A stretch of 64,000 nucleotides of DNA from Hyaloperonospora brassicae (GCA_947650285.1 CANTFL010000151.1:140540-204539); one strand, 5' to 3'; shown: positions 22,375 to 32,293, numbered from the stretch's first letter. The notes: a model not told the origin generated them from the letters alone. Translations and numbers: made by a program.

Positions 22375-23045
22375 TCACGCACCTTTTACATTTTTCTTGA
22401 GTAAACAAGAAAGATGAACAGCCATCTCGGCGTAATTGCGCGAGTACTTGTGCAAGTACGCCGCTAGCCCAAGGAACTTACGAAGTCCCTTGACATCGAC
22501 TGGCACTGGCCAGTCAGTGATCCCCTTGATCATTTCGGGATCAGGGCGTACGCCCTGTTTACCCACGATGCACTCAAGAAGTGGTATTTCGCTTACCGCG
22601 AATATACACTTCTTGAGGTTTGCGTACAACTTATGCTTGCGCATAAGCTGAAGAACCTGACGAACGTGAGTTCTATGAACTTCAACGTCCATCTTTCCGT
22701 CCATATCCCGACTATGGACGAACAAATCGTCGAAGTAACTCGGTGCGAAGTCTCGCACCGGTCTCAACAGATTCGTAACACGGCTGTTGAACGTTTCAGG
22801 GGTATCGCTCAGCCCCTAAGGCATCACTAGCCACTCCCACAGCGTACCGCTGGAGGTGCTCACTGCTGTGTACGGGATGTCTTTGTATGCAGGAGGATCT
22901 GATAGAATTCATCCATCAGATCCATGGACGAAAAGATGGTATTCTTTAACATACCATCTATGATTACGTCCTTCCTCGGTATCGGCGTCTGAGCCGTACC
23001 GTTGCAGTATTCAATTTGTCAAATGCGTGCACTATCCGCCATGCT
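22375..23045 (-). pseudogene. Gypsy A copy 4: RT, second half
   Basis: 22,375-22,767 contains MRPVRDFAPSYFDDLFVHSR with the YFDD catalytic box, then VGKQGVRPDPEMIKGITDWP and KFLGLAAYLHKYSRNYAEMA (thumb). Upstream to 23,045 the palm is shifted and contains stops. The N-terminal half lies at 30,749 and beyond, on the far side of copy 3. Sequence directly before the break (ATCCGCCATGCTCCTGT) and after it continues the RT reading seen uninterrupted in copy 1R. Confidence 0.9.
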
Positions 23046-23050
23046 CCTGT
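23046..23050. repeat. Target-site duplication CCTGT (left) of Gypsy copy 3
   Basis: CCTGT precedes the 5' LTR and recurs at 30,744-30,748 after the 3' LTR. In copy 1R the same RT site reads CTCCTGTGGCC without an insertion, giving the empty-site sequence. Confidence 0.95.
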
Positions 23051-23576
23051 TGTAACGGGGTTACACGTCGGCTGGTAGTCGACGATAGGTGTGGTGCACA
23101 CAAGAAAGGGAGTACCCTATAAAGTAATTTTAGAACGCATTGATTGTATCAATTGTTGAAGACTCATGTCTTTCAATAATTGATTACGAGATCTTTTAAG
23201 AGGTTATTTAGGGCAGGTTAAATACGTAGTTCTAAAGTGTTCTTTTAAGTTCAATAAAGAAATAAAAATTCAGTTCCCCTTTTGATCACCTCAATACACG
23301 TGCCTTACGAGGCGTCTTTGATGGGTAGGAGCTAGCAATACCTGTGAAGGTAGCTGCTCCTGAGCACTCTGTGCTGTGATTCTTTTGAATCGTTTGGTCC
23401 CTTACGAACGGGGACCGTAAGCTCTTTGAGCTTGTTGACTCTCTGAGTCGGGTTCTCTGAACCAAAACATTAGCTCTCTGATCTGTTGACTCTCTGAGTC
23501 GGGTTCGTAGAACCAAAGTTGCTCGTAAGAGCGTTAGGTCTTCCTCTGACTATAGGAGCTGCGTAGCTCCGCCTCT
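23051..23576 (+). repeat. 5' LTR of Gypsy B copy 3
   Basis: It begins TGTAACGGGG. Its second half carries a ladder of small stem-loops: AAGCTC/GAGCTT, GACTC/GAGTC (twice), GGTTC/GAACC (twice) and GGAGCT/AGCTCC, each with 3-4 nt loops, within 23,419-23,571. Confidence 0.95.
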
Positions 23577-23595
23577 CTTGGTAGCACTCGTAGTC
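23577..23595 (+). other. Primer-binding site of Gypsy copy 3
   Basis: TGGTAGCACTCG lies 2 nt after the LTR. The family A elements (copies 1R and 4) use TGGTAGCACTTTG at the same place, so both families are primed by a tRNA whose 3' end would read GTGCTACCA. The tRNA identity is not determined here. Confidence 0.75.
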
Positions 23596-23635
23596 AATCT
23601 ACGCCTTAGTCAGTAACGACTGATCCTCTGTGAGG

Positions 23636-24669
23636 ATGGAGCAATTCACACTCCTCTCTGAGATACAAAAAGCCGCGCTTGAGAAGCTCACCGCGGTTAT
23701 AGGCGCAGAGTATGTGGAGTTTCTAGCTGCACAAGGTCCCGATGTGATCAATGCACGAGTCGAGACCTTCATGCAGTACGAAACGGCTCTTTTAGAGCAG
23801 GTTCGAAACCAGGTAGCGTCGGCTATGCCAACAAGCTACGTGGCGATGCCAAACGAAGAGGCTAAGCCTCATCCTCTTCGGGTGGACGTTAAACATTACT
23901 CCGAGAAGGAGGGGGAAACCTCACCCTCTGGATCCGTGAGATTGAAATGACCATGAGATCTGGCTTGATCTCAATCGAGCATCAGCGAGTCTCGCTGGCC
24001 ATCTCAAAGCTCGATGGAAGAGCTAGAAAATGGGCTTTGACGTGCGGCACGTCGGTCGACTTGGCGTTTCCCACATGGATTAGCTAAAGCTAGACCTATT
24101 GCGAGTTTTCCCGCCGCCTAACCAGGTCTATCGCGTGCGCTCACGCTTCTTGTCTACCCGTCAGAATAAGAACGAGTTAACGGACTATGTCCAAGAGTTG
24201 AGAACTCTGATGGCTGCCATGCAGTCCGACCCTCTCCTTGAGGACCGTCTACGTGACAGCCTTCATGAAAGGTCTTCGCACTGGCGCTGCCAGGACCGAG
24301 GTGTTTCGAGTCCATCACTCGACTTTTGAGGAGGCTGTGAGCATCGCTCAGAATGCTGATCATAACTTTGAGTCAGCAAGCCTTGGTTGGAATGGGTACA
24401 ACCCAATCTATGCGAGGGAAACTTTAGCAAATAGCTCAGCATACTGTAAGCCCGAATTGATGGATCTCATCATTGCTGAAGATGAAGGTGAAGCGGAGCT
24501 ATATGTTGCCGAGCAACGACAGGAGGTGAGACGCTGTTACATGTGCGGAAGCACTAAACACTTGCGTCCCACTTGTCTTTTGCGTAAGCAACGACCGACG
24601 CCTACGGGTCGAAACCCCAGCCTCAACCAGAAACTTGGTATGGCTCGGGGAAAAGTCGTTACTCAGTAG
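23636..24669 (+). pseudogene. Gypsy B copy 3: gag
   Basis: ATG at 23,636 opens MEQFTLLSEIQKAALEK; the capsid-like part includes VEFLAAQGPDVINARVETFM and PLRVDVKHYSEKEGE. A frameshift occurs at about 23,925, and the CA C-terminus (VFPPPNQVYRVRSRFLSTRQ) is at 24,099-24,240. After another shift at about 24,235 the end of Gag runs to 24,669 with the knuckle CYMCGSTKHLRPTC (CX2CX4HX4C). Gag would coat the element RNA in cytoplasmic particles. The final codons contain the G GGA AAA slippery site (24,648-24,654) leading into the protease in the -1 frame. Confidence 0.85.
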
Positions 24670-24686
24670 GCGCGGGGAGCCCTACT
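24648..24686 (+). promoter_or_regulatory. Predicted -1 ribosomal frameshift signal, Gypsy B copy 3
   Basis: The heptamer G GGA AAA is in the Gag frame fifteen bases before the Gag stop codon TAG (24,667-24,669). The downstream protease reads in the -1 frame. A 6-bp stem AGTAGG/CCTACT (24,665-24,670 with 24,681-24,686) follows after 10 nt. The heptamer fits the canonical X XXY YYZ rule; the stem is modest and the spacer rather long. Confidence 0.6.
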
Positions 24687-25361
24687 TGGGTAGAACTGAG
24701 TTCTGTCATGTCTCTACGAGGTATAGCAACACAGGGCCTAGCCCCACAGAGCTCCGTGCCAGCAAGCACAGAGCGTGGATACAAGCCTGGCTTGTTAGTC
24801 GCCGAGGCGATAGTTAAAGGCTTTGAGAAGCACTAGTCGATAATAATCGATTCTGGGGCGTCATGCAACTATGATAGACGCCGTTCCCTTGACAGTAGTC
24901 AGCAATATGCTGAGGCGCTTAAAGCGCACGAAGGTGATTCCATCACTGTTCGGTTAGCGACGGGTAGTCGCGTTACAGTGTCTAAAGTTCCGTTGAACTT
25001 GGGCGTGAAGTTTTTGGACTTTGATAACACAGAACGCTGTCTCGTCCTTGGCTTGGATTCGAGAAACGATCTCATCCTTAGTATGGCATTGCTTGAACGC
25101 CATGAGTCATGGATAGTTTGGAGGTCTAAGACCTTAGGCGCCACGCGCAATGTTCCTATTGAAGCTTTGGAGATTCATGAAACCACCTTTTCTAGGCAAC
25201 AAAAGCACTCTTGGCGCGAGTCATTGGCGGAAGATGTCAATGCGCTGGACATTGTTATGTCGGAGCTAACTAGCTCGAATGTTTATGACTTAAAGTTTAA
25301 GCGGAGCTCTTCTAATGTGTTTGAAGAGAGATTTACTCCGTTTAGTGACTTCTCGTTGTGA
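24655..25361 (+). pseudogene. Gypsy B copy 3: protease region
   Basis: In the frame -1 to Gag, SRYSVGAGSPTWVELSSV begins the Pol polyprotein and runs to a TAG at about 24,834. The region around IIDSGASCNY (24,840-24,880) is the aspartic protease active site with D-S-G-A preserved. 24,978-25,361 continues (KVPLNLGVKFLDFDNTERCL, DSRNDLILSMALLERHESWI), including the second conserved hydrophobic strand. The motif is better kept than in copies 2L/2R, which read DSEA. Confidence 0.7.
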
Positions 25362-26220
25362 TATTGAGTCACTACATGCGTCAATCATGGTTGGTCTACG
25401 GGCGGGACATACAGGAAGTAATTCCAATGATGTAAGTGCGGTGGCACGTTAAATTACACAGAGTGAGGGCGGTTGTGATGGCACCTTACTGAATGTCGGT
25501 AATTACATTGTTGGCAAACAGCCAGAGCATTCAGAGCAAAGCCCACTTAATGCAAGTGAAGTGGTAGGTGTTAATTTACTGGGTGAAGTGTCCGAGTTAC
25601 ATAACTCTCCATCAGATGTCCCTCAAGACATGAGCTCTCGTATAGAGCGTGCTAAGACAACTAGCAACTACAGGGACCCTACTGACCCAACTTTTGAGAA
25701 GCGTAATAGGTCTACGATCCGTCAGTCCCGACGCTCGGTGGCAGCTGATGAGCGCCCCACGTCAAATATGTCCCATAGTGATAAAAGCAACAATACACTA
25801 TACACACTTGTTAATGGAGTAACTGGTAATGTTAATGGTAACATCCGTCTCGCAACTCTTCCGTCTGTGGACACTCTCTTTAAATTGGACGAAATGTCTG
25901 ATGGCAACTTTAGCCAAGCCTCACAGGCCGGAGAATTATCCGATCTAGTGGTCATTGGACCCGATGCAGAGTTGAGTTCTTCCTCGTTATTGGACGAATC
26001 CGTCCTCGAGGACACAAAGACATCATTATGTGCGCGGAGTGGATCTTCGATCCTTAAAGATCCGCTGGATCCGTTTTATCCTTTGGTTAAGGAATTTCAA
26101 GACGTGGTGTGTCACGACCCGCCGTCTGTCTTACCTCCTGACAGAGATGTGCGTCACGAAATTGACCTAGTTCCTGGAACTAAATACTGCGTAACACGGC
26201 AGTGGACTTCACCAAATTAG
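25362..26220 (+). pseudogene. Gypsy B copy 3: protease-RT linker and RT entry
   Basis: 25,561-26,220 is open for 219 residues. It contains an acidic/Ser-rich linker (LFKLDEMSDGNFSQASQAGE, VVIGPDAELSSSSLLDES) then VKEFQDVVCHDPPSVLPPD and RHEIDLVPGTKYCVTRQW, the standard entry into Ty3/Gypsy RT. A TAG at 26,218-26,220 stops it five codons further on. 25,362-25,560 holds a short degenerate stretch without a clear reading frame. Confidence 0.75.
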
Positions 26221-27199
26221 CAGTGTGACGTCATAGACGACTGCTTTCGTGCAAAGCACGCAGCGGGCAAGGTTCGTGAGAGCAAATCTCCTCATTCCAC
26301 GCCCACATGTTGTGTCCGAAAGCCCAATGGGAAGTGGCGCATTATTCATGCTTACAATAAGCTTAATGCGGCCACGATCCCGGCTCAGACACCAATCCGT
26401 AGGAAAGATGTTCTTCAGAACAATATGGAGGGATTTACATTGTACAGTGCACTCGATTAAGTCGATGGTTATTACCAACTGCTTATGCGTAAGAAGGATA
26501 TTCCGATGACAGCGGTTAGTACCCCGAGCGGTATGCTCTGGGAGTGGCTTGTTATGCCACAGGGGTTATCAAATGCCCCAGCTACATTCAACCGTCTTTT
26601 GACGCAACTACCTAGATCTCACCGAGGTTATTCGCAGACATAATTTAATGACATCTTTGCCCATAGTCGTGCTATGAACGGTAGGTCAGATGTGGATAAT
26701 CATGTTGACCATTTACGAGCAGCGCTCAAGTGCATGCGCACGAATAAGTTGTATGCCGACACATCTAAATGCATCTTTTTTTGTGCAGAAGAGATTACCT
26801 TTTATAGAGTGCTTCATTGAGACGCGAGGCCTTGGAGCGCATTCCTTTAAGTTAAAAGCCATAGTTCATTGACCGGTTCCGAAGAACAAAAAGGACTTAA
26901 GTAAGTGGCTTGGCCTTGCCGATTACTTACACAAGTCCAGTGCGAAGTACGCAGACATGGCTCGGCCGTTATCCAATCTCCTCTAAAAAAAGGATGTGGA
27001 ATGGTGCTGGACAAGCACCAAGCATGGTGATTTTAAAGAGAGTCTCTTTCATGCACCAATCTTGGAGTTGCCCGATCCTGATCGACCTTTCAGTGTCGTC
27101 TGTGACGCATCTTACTTTGTCATAGGAAGTTCTCGGTTACAAACAAATATCGAAGGACGGGAATACTTCATTGCGTTTGAGTTCCAACAGCTGAAATGA
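26221..27199 (+). pseudogene. Gypsy B copy 3: reverse transcriptase
   Basis: Palm motifs are readable from 26,240 (CCVRKPNGKWRIIHAYNKLN near 26,310) through a TAA at about 26,458. The catalytic box near 26,640 reads stop-FNDIF, so Tyr is a stop codon and the first Asp is Asn; no active RT is possible. The thumb and connection (26,690-27,199, FHAPILELPDPDRPFSVVCD) contain further stops. About 1 kb here is nearly identical to copies 2R and 2L although the flanks differ strongly. Confidence 0.85.
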
Positions 27200-27217
27200 A
27201 CTGAAACGAACTATCCT

Positions 27218-28159
27218 GTGGATGACAAAGAGCTACTTGCTATGAAGTATGCTTTAGTCAAAGTCAGAGTTCATCTGCTTGGCTCCAAGCCTTTTGTGAT
27301 ATGTACAGATCATGCGTCATTACGCACCGCGACCCATCCGCCACATCTCTCTCAGCGAATGGCTCGTTGGCTCTCATTCTTCGCTGAATACAAATTCGAG
27401 GTGAAGTACAAGCCGGGCAAGCAGAATGATTTGGCTGATGCGTTGTCACGTAGGCCTGACTATGAGCTTGCTCATGTTACGAGTCTGTCATCATCGGTCA
27501 CAGACCTCATTCGTTCGGGATATGCCAAAGATGAACATTGTGTAGCTCTGCTACTTGCTCAAGGGAGCGAGGAGTTTAACGACTCAGACATTAAATTTTC
27601 GGCGTGTTTGCGTGCGAGGCTACATCGATACTCCATCGATCAAGGCCTGTTGTGCTATAGCACAGATATGGAGGATACTCCCCGTATCGTTGTCCCTCTT
27701 GATGAAGAATTGAAGTATCGGATCCTCTATGAGGCGCATGATACTGCGGTTAGCGGTCATCTCGGTCGAGAAAAGACATATAGCTCCGTGAGCCAATACT
27801 ATTGGTGGCCCAAACCTTACAAATGGGTAAGCACATACTTGCGTACGTGCGAAAAGTGTCAACGGGTGAAACCCTCAGCTCATGCGGCTGCGCCGCTCGC
27901 TAGTCTCCCTATACCCTCTGGGTGCTGGGAGTCCATCAGCATGAATTTCATGTTCGGTCTGCTGAAAGATGTGCAAGGCAATACAGGTATTGTGTTCTTT
28001 GTTGACCGTTTAAGCAAAATGACTCACTTGGCGGCTGTGCCAGATACCATTGATGGTGAAGATACAGCTACGCTGTTTATCGATAGAGTGTTTCGACAAC
28101 ACGGCTTGCCTGTGGCAATAGTCTCTGACAGAGACCCGCGCTTCACTGGGAAGTTTTGA
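27218..28159 (+). pseudogene. Gypsy B copy 3: RNase H plus integrase N-terminus
   Basis: A 313-residue open segment. RNase H: DDKELLAMKYALVKVRVHLL, ICTDHASLRTAT (catalytic Asp preserved) and DALSRRPDYELAH. Integrase zinc finger: AHDTAVSGHLGREKTY and CEKCQRVKPSA (HHCC). Core: NTGIVFFVDRLSKMTHLA (first Asp) and VAIVSDRDPRF (second Asp). It ends at a TGA after FTGKF where related copies have Trp (FW). This is the best preserved integrase in the window. Confidence 0.9.
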
Positions 28160-29157
28160 AAGTGCATCTTCGAGGGGCTCGGCACACGTTTGGACATGTC
28201 CACGGCAGATCACCCCAGACCGATGGTCAAACCCAGCGAGTCAATCGCGTTATCGGTGATATATTACGCAGTGTTTGCGCTAATACACCAAAACGTTGGA
28301 GCTCAATGCTTCCTGTTGTTGAGTTTGCGTTAAATAACGCTGTTCACGCCTCTACAGGCTTTACTTCGTTCTACGTGAACTGTCTCATACACCCTCGCGT
28401 TCCGTTAACGCTACCACTGCGTGGTTCAGGGCTTGGTGGGGGTGGATTCGCCGATCGGCTTGCTGGTATCAGCCCTGCTACTGTTCAGAAACAGGTAAGC
28501 GAGTTTCTCGCAACGCGCTTGAATGTGTTACGACGCGTACGTGATGCACTGGCTGATAGCCAAGATAGACAAAAGAAGCAAGCTAATGCTAAAGGCAGAG
28601 GATGTATTGAACATAATGAGGTCGGAGACCAAGTTCTACTCAATGCTAAAAACCTACCTACAAATGTAGTCTCTGCTGTCTTCAAGGCAAAGTTGCGTCC
28701 GCGCTTCATTGGGCCGTTCACGGTCATCTCTAAGAAGGGATTGGCGTACACGCTCAACCTTCCGCGCAAACTGCGCACGCACCCAGTGTTCTACGTTGGC
28801 TTGCTTAAGCCGTATCGGGACCCGTCCCATGTGAACTCGGAGGCGCTTGCGCCTGGAAATAAGGCCTTGACGTCGACTGTTGCATCCGAACTAGGAGGTC
28901 AAGCTGACCACCCACACGGGCTAAGGCCAACTCCAACGCCTGAACACGGGCTTGCATCGCGCCGAGTTCATTCTGGGTCTTACCCAATGTCTCTCGTAGA
29001 CCACTCAGCTCACGGAGCACCTTCTCATGCTCCTCCTTCGGTACCCCGACCACCACCGACGCTGCTCGATGAGCAAGAGAACCACCAGTTCCATGTGGAG
29101 AAAATCCTTCAGCGACGTCGTCGTCGTGTCCAATACCAGTGTCTGACGAAGTGGTGA
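28156..29157 (+). pseudogene. Gypsy B copy 3: integrase C-terminus with truncated chromodomain
   Basis: 333 residues. PQTDGQTQRVNRVIGDILRS keeps the third catalytic position region (Glu replaced by Gln: QTQR instead of QTER), followed by FALNNAVHASTGFT. Then come the C-terminal barrel (RPRFIGPFTVISKKGLAYTL, HPVFYVGLLKPYRD), a linker and a chromodomain start (NHQFHVEKILQRRRRRVQYQ). It ends CLTKW then TGA, where related chromodomains continue RGYP; the bases after the stop still read GYPESKNS. The linker overlaps the antisense coiled-coil ORF (28,805-29,494). Confidence 0.85.
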
Positions 29158-30109
29158 GGGTACCCGGAGTCGAAGAACTCGTAAGAGTATGAGATACCCC
29201 TTCGGCAGGACTGACCTTACGCCGTGGATGTTTTTGAACATCGTGACCAGGGTCGCCTTGCGAACGAGAACGCTTCTCACCAATAGTGGTGGGAGGTAGC
29301 GTGTTGCTCCGCACCTTAGGGTCGTTACCCGTGATTGCCATTGTATCCGGAGCATAACGCGTACGTGTACGCAACTGGCCCCTGGCCTTGAGTTTGGCAT
29401 GCTCGAACCGAAGCTTTCGTTCCAACCGAACGTCGGCCACATCGGCGCTGGCCCGCAGCGCTGGCACACTGCTAAGGTGTCGCTTGCGATACACCCAACG
29501 GATGAACTAATTGTCCTCCCCCTCGGGCAGTTCGCCAGCGAACAACAAGATGGGCACGCCCTTAATCGGTCGAACCGAGACACCACGAGACAAGCTCTCA
29601 AGATGCGCGCGGTACTGACCTTGCGTGATAAAGATTGGTTCGAGATATCTCTCATTTAGAGACTAACGAACGGCTATATCTTCTGGCGACGTAGTCTCGG
29701 GGCCCATGGCCCATGTTAAAAGGATACGGCCTTCCGTTTGACGGAGGCGTTGCTCCACGTCAGGTGTTGTAAACACGTAACCACTCCGGTTTAGAATAAC
29801 CGTCTGGGTATGAGTGCGACGTAGAGCACGATCCTCACGCTGTAGGGTTAACTCCTGTTGCTCGTCGAGCGGGTTTGTGATGATGTTCTCATCTTCATCT
29901 GTTGTTGTATGATGCTGCGCCCCTGGCGCTTTGGTAACACCACGTCTAACGAACGGATCCGGTGCTGCTAGAGGTCGAGCCTCAGATACAGCGGAGTGGG
30001 ACGATATCCCTTCATCTCCAGGGACACTGGTATCACTACCATAGTCCACATCCTCATTAAGACCGAGGTAGGAGGAAAGAGTTGGAGACTCGTTGGGTGG
30101 CGATGCCAT
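28805..30109 (-). pseudogene. Antisense ORF of Gypsy B copy 3 (434 codons, two internal TAGs)
   Basis: On the strand opposite to the element one frame stays open from ATG at 30,107-30,109 (109 bp from the 3' LTR) to 28,805, interrupted only by TAG at 29,663-29,665 and 29,507-29,509. N-part: acidic (DYGSDTSVPGDEG). Middle: ALRRTHTQTVILNRSGYVFT, VEQRLRQTEGR, RYLEPIFITQGQYRAHLES. C-part: basic, then a coiled coil (KVLRELSGLRETLGKTQNEL, QARVQALELALARVGGQL). The last 353 bp overlap the chromodomain linker of pol; the first 950 bp do not overlap any sense ORF. No known family is recognised; homologous fragments occur in copies 2L and 2R. Confidence 0.65.
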
Positions 30110-30217
30110 GGTGTTTCGTAATTAGCAACCGTGAGGTTAAGCACACACACACACCGACCTCTTCGAGGAAAGAAGCCGATTGACGTTTTGTGGTAACGTC
30201 AGTCTGGTGGGGGAGGG

Positions 30218-30743
30218 TGTAACGGGGTTACACGTCGGCTGGTAGTCGACGATAGGTGTGGTGCACACAAGAAAGGGAGTACCCTATAAAGTAATTTTAG
30301 AACGCATTGAGTGTATCAATTGTTGAAGACTCATGTCTTTCAATAATTGATTACGAGATCTTTTAAGAGGTTATTTAGGGCAGGTTAAATACGTAGTTCT
30401 AAAGTGTTCTTTTAAGTTCAATAAAGAAATAAAAATTCAGTTCCCCTTTTGATCACCTCAATACACGTGCCTTACGAGGCGTCTTTGATGGGTAGGAGCT
30501 AGCAATACCTGTGAAGGTAGCTGCTCCTGAGCACTCTGTGCTGTGATTCTTTTGAATCGTTTGGTCCCTTACGAACGGGGACCGTAAGCTCTTTGAGCTT
30601 GTTGACTCTCTGAGTCGGGCTCTCTGAACCAAAACATTAGCTCTCTGATCTGTTGACTCTCTGAGTCGGGTTCGTAGAACCAAAGTTGCTCGTAAGAGCG
30701 TTAGGTCTTCCTCTGACTATAGGAGCTGTGTAGCTCCGCTACA
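30218..30743 (+). repeat. 3' LTR of Gypsy B copy 3
   Basis: 526 bp, TGTAACGGGG to CCGCTACA, preceded by the polypurine tract (GGTGGGGGAGGG, 30,206-30,217) and followed by the CCTGT duplication (30,744-30,748). Confidence 0.95.
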
Positions 30744-32293
30744 CCTGTGGCCTTACGCACACAGAAGGTAGTAGAGCTGTGAGGGGATGTTGATTCCCTC
30801 ACATGGCCCGCTGCTAAGCGACCGGCAAATAACTTGTCGATCGCTAGTACTTGTTCACGAGGCAGTGGCCACTGCTTCATGACACAGTATTTCGAGCCAG
30901 GTTTGAGCTCGATCTCGTGTCGACTGCCTTTGTCCTTAGGCAACTCGCATGGCACGGATTCAGGGAATACATCCTTGAATTCGATCAAATCCTTATACAA
31001 AGGATTTGCCTGAAGTGACTTCCAGGATTGAGACGCGTATCGCTCAATCCGGGTCTTCTCGTCGAGGACACTTTCGTCCATCGATGAGCTGCTGAGAACC
31101 CGTTCGTTCTCAGCAAATACTGTTGCCGACCGAATGTCGGTCACATACTCGTCCTCTGTGACGAGTATGCAGATCTGCTTGACTTTGCCACTAAGCAGAT
31201 CACGCAAGAACCGTTTCGGTTCTAGCGTTGGCAACTGAGTTATCTCCGAAGTTAACTTCGGAGGCACAATCAGATCAAGCGTATAAGCGCCTACGCTTGA
31301 TCCGTCATTAACCAAGACGTTCAACGTCTCGGTTTCTTCCTGGGAACTTGCTTCCACAGGTTGCTGAGGGCCTAATCCCTCAGCAAGCGACTCTTGAGGA
31401 ATTCCTTCCTCAAGTACGTGGGGACTTATTCCTTCGACGTCTTCCGACTGTGGCTGTGCAACCACAGTCAGGAACCGATCCTCTACGGTCGACTCTCCAG
31501 TCGACCTAGGATTTTCATGTTGCCCCTTGGGGGCAACAGACTTCTTTCTTCTAAGATGCTGCCCGCTAGGCATGCATCCATGTCCCGGTCCACTCGACTT
31601 ATTCGAGTGGTGGACCTTCGGCGCAGCCTGTACTTCTGTACAGCCGCCGGGAGCTTGCTCCACAGTGTAGTGATCAACTACACTGTGATCTTGTGCAGTC
31701 GTGCTAACGACCGTACCGCAAGTGAGGCCATCGCACTCACTCGCAGAACATCCACACGCTTGTGGACGCTCCAAGATGTTCATCAGATGGCCATCTGATG
31801 AACAAGCAGCAGGCATCTTCACGGATCGATGCTGCCAGCTCACCCTTGGCTCGTAAATTCTGAGCCAAGGTAATCCCAGGATGACATCAAACTTGTCATC
31901 CAGATCCAGTACGATGAAGTCATCATCGTACTGTTTGCCCTCTAACGTGTAGTGGATTACTACTACACGTTTCTCAACGTTTATCGATGCGCCTGTCGCA
32001 AGGCGCACCGTCATCCTTGTGAGGGGAATGTCGCGCTCAACGAACTTGAGCCTACGACCCTCAAGTGACTGGCGACGAACAAAGTTGTTCGACGCCCCAC
32101 AGTCTACTAGGGCACGAAGCGACAAATCATTTGTCGCTTCCAACTTCAAGGTGATGAGCGAAACGTCATCACCAGGTGCAGAGACACACAATGATTGTGT
32201 ATCTGGAGCAACTTTCGTCAAGAGATTTGCAAATTCTCTTGAAGTTGCTGGATCAGTAGGGGGCTCCGCCCCTACTGACCACGACAATTTTTT
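30744..32293 (-). pseudogene. Gypsy A copy 4: protease and RT, first half
   Basis: Open from the -1 frameshift site down to the insertion of copy 3, about 515 codons. Protease near the start: LRALVDCGASNNFVRRQSLE (the usual D-S/T-G-A is DCGA), then RLATGASINVEKRVVVIHY and FDVILGLPWL. A long linker follows. RT entry is RHEIELKPGSKYCVMKQWPL and FCVRKATG, where copy 3 interrupts. The downstream half is at 22,375-23,045. Without the insertion and the later decay this Pol would be continuous; the frame upstream of 32,287 is joined to Gag only through -1 slippage. Confidence 0.9.
32253..32293 (-). promoter_or_regulatory. Predicted -1 ribosomal frameshift signal, Gypsy A copy 4
   Basis: On the minus strand the heptamer A AAA AAT (32,293-32,287) sits in the Gag frame. 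After an 8-nt spacer comes a perfect 10-bp stem TCAGTAGGGG/CCCCTACTGA with a 6-nt loop (32,278-32,253), which also contains the Gag stop codon. Pol is open in the -1 frame from this point. Heptamer, spacer and stem all match the textbook arrangement. Copy 1R has the same heptamer (54,088-54,082) and a partly decayed stem. Confidence 0.85.

Larger units (their letters stand above)
23051..30743 (+). mobile_element. Ty3/Gypsy family B, copy 3 (youngest insertion)
   Basis: 526-bp LTRs (23,051-23,576 and 30,218-30,743) differ at only about six positions by eye, the terminal CTACA having become CCTCT in the 5' copy. The primer-binding site begins TGGTAGCAC (23,579-23,587). The polypurine tract GGGGGAGGG directly precedes the 3' LTR. 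It carries gag, protease, RT, RNase H, integrase and chromodomain on the plus strand and an antisense ORF before the 3' LTR. Despite its youth the RT region holds stops identical to those in copies 2L and 2R. Confidence 0.95.

Noticed and set aside
23438..23520. Repeated GTTGACTCTCTGAGTCGG motif as a tandem repeat or CRISPR-like array
   Set aside because: Only two copies inside an LTR; they are stem-loops of the LTR, duplicated in the other LTR.
28660..29655. Overlapping minus-strand ORFs at 29,005-29,655 and 28,485-28,778 as separate genes
   Set aside because: They are other-frame shadows of the antisense ORF (28,805-30,109) and of the integrase C-terminus; no domain or conserved counterpart in copies 2L/2R.
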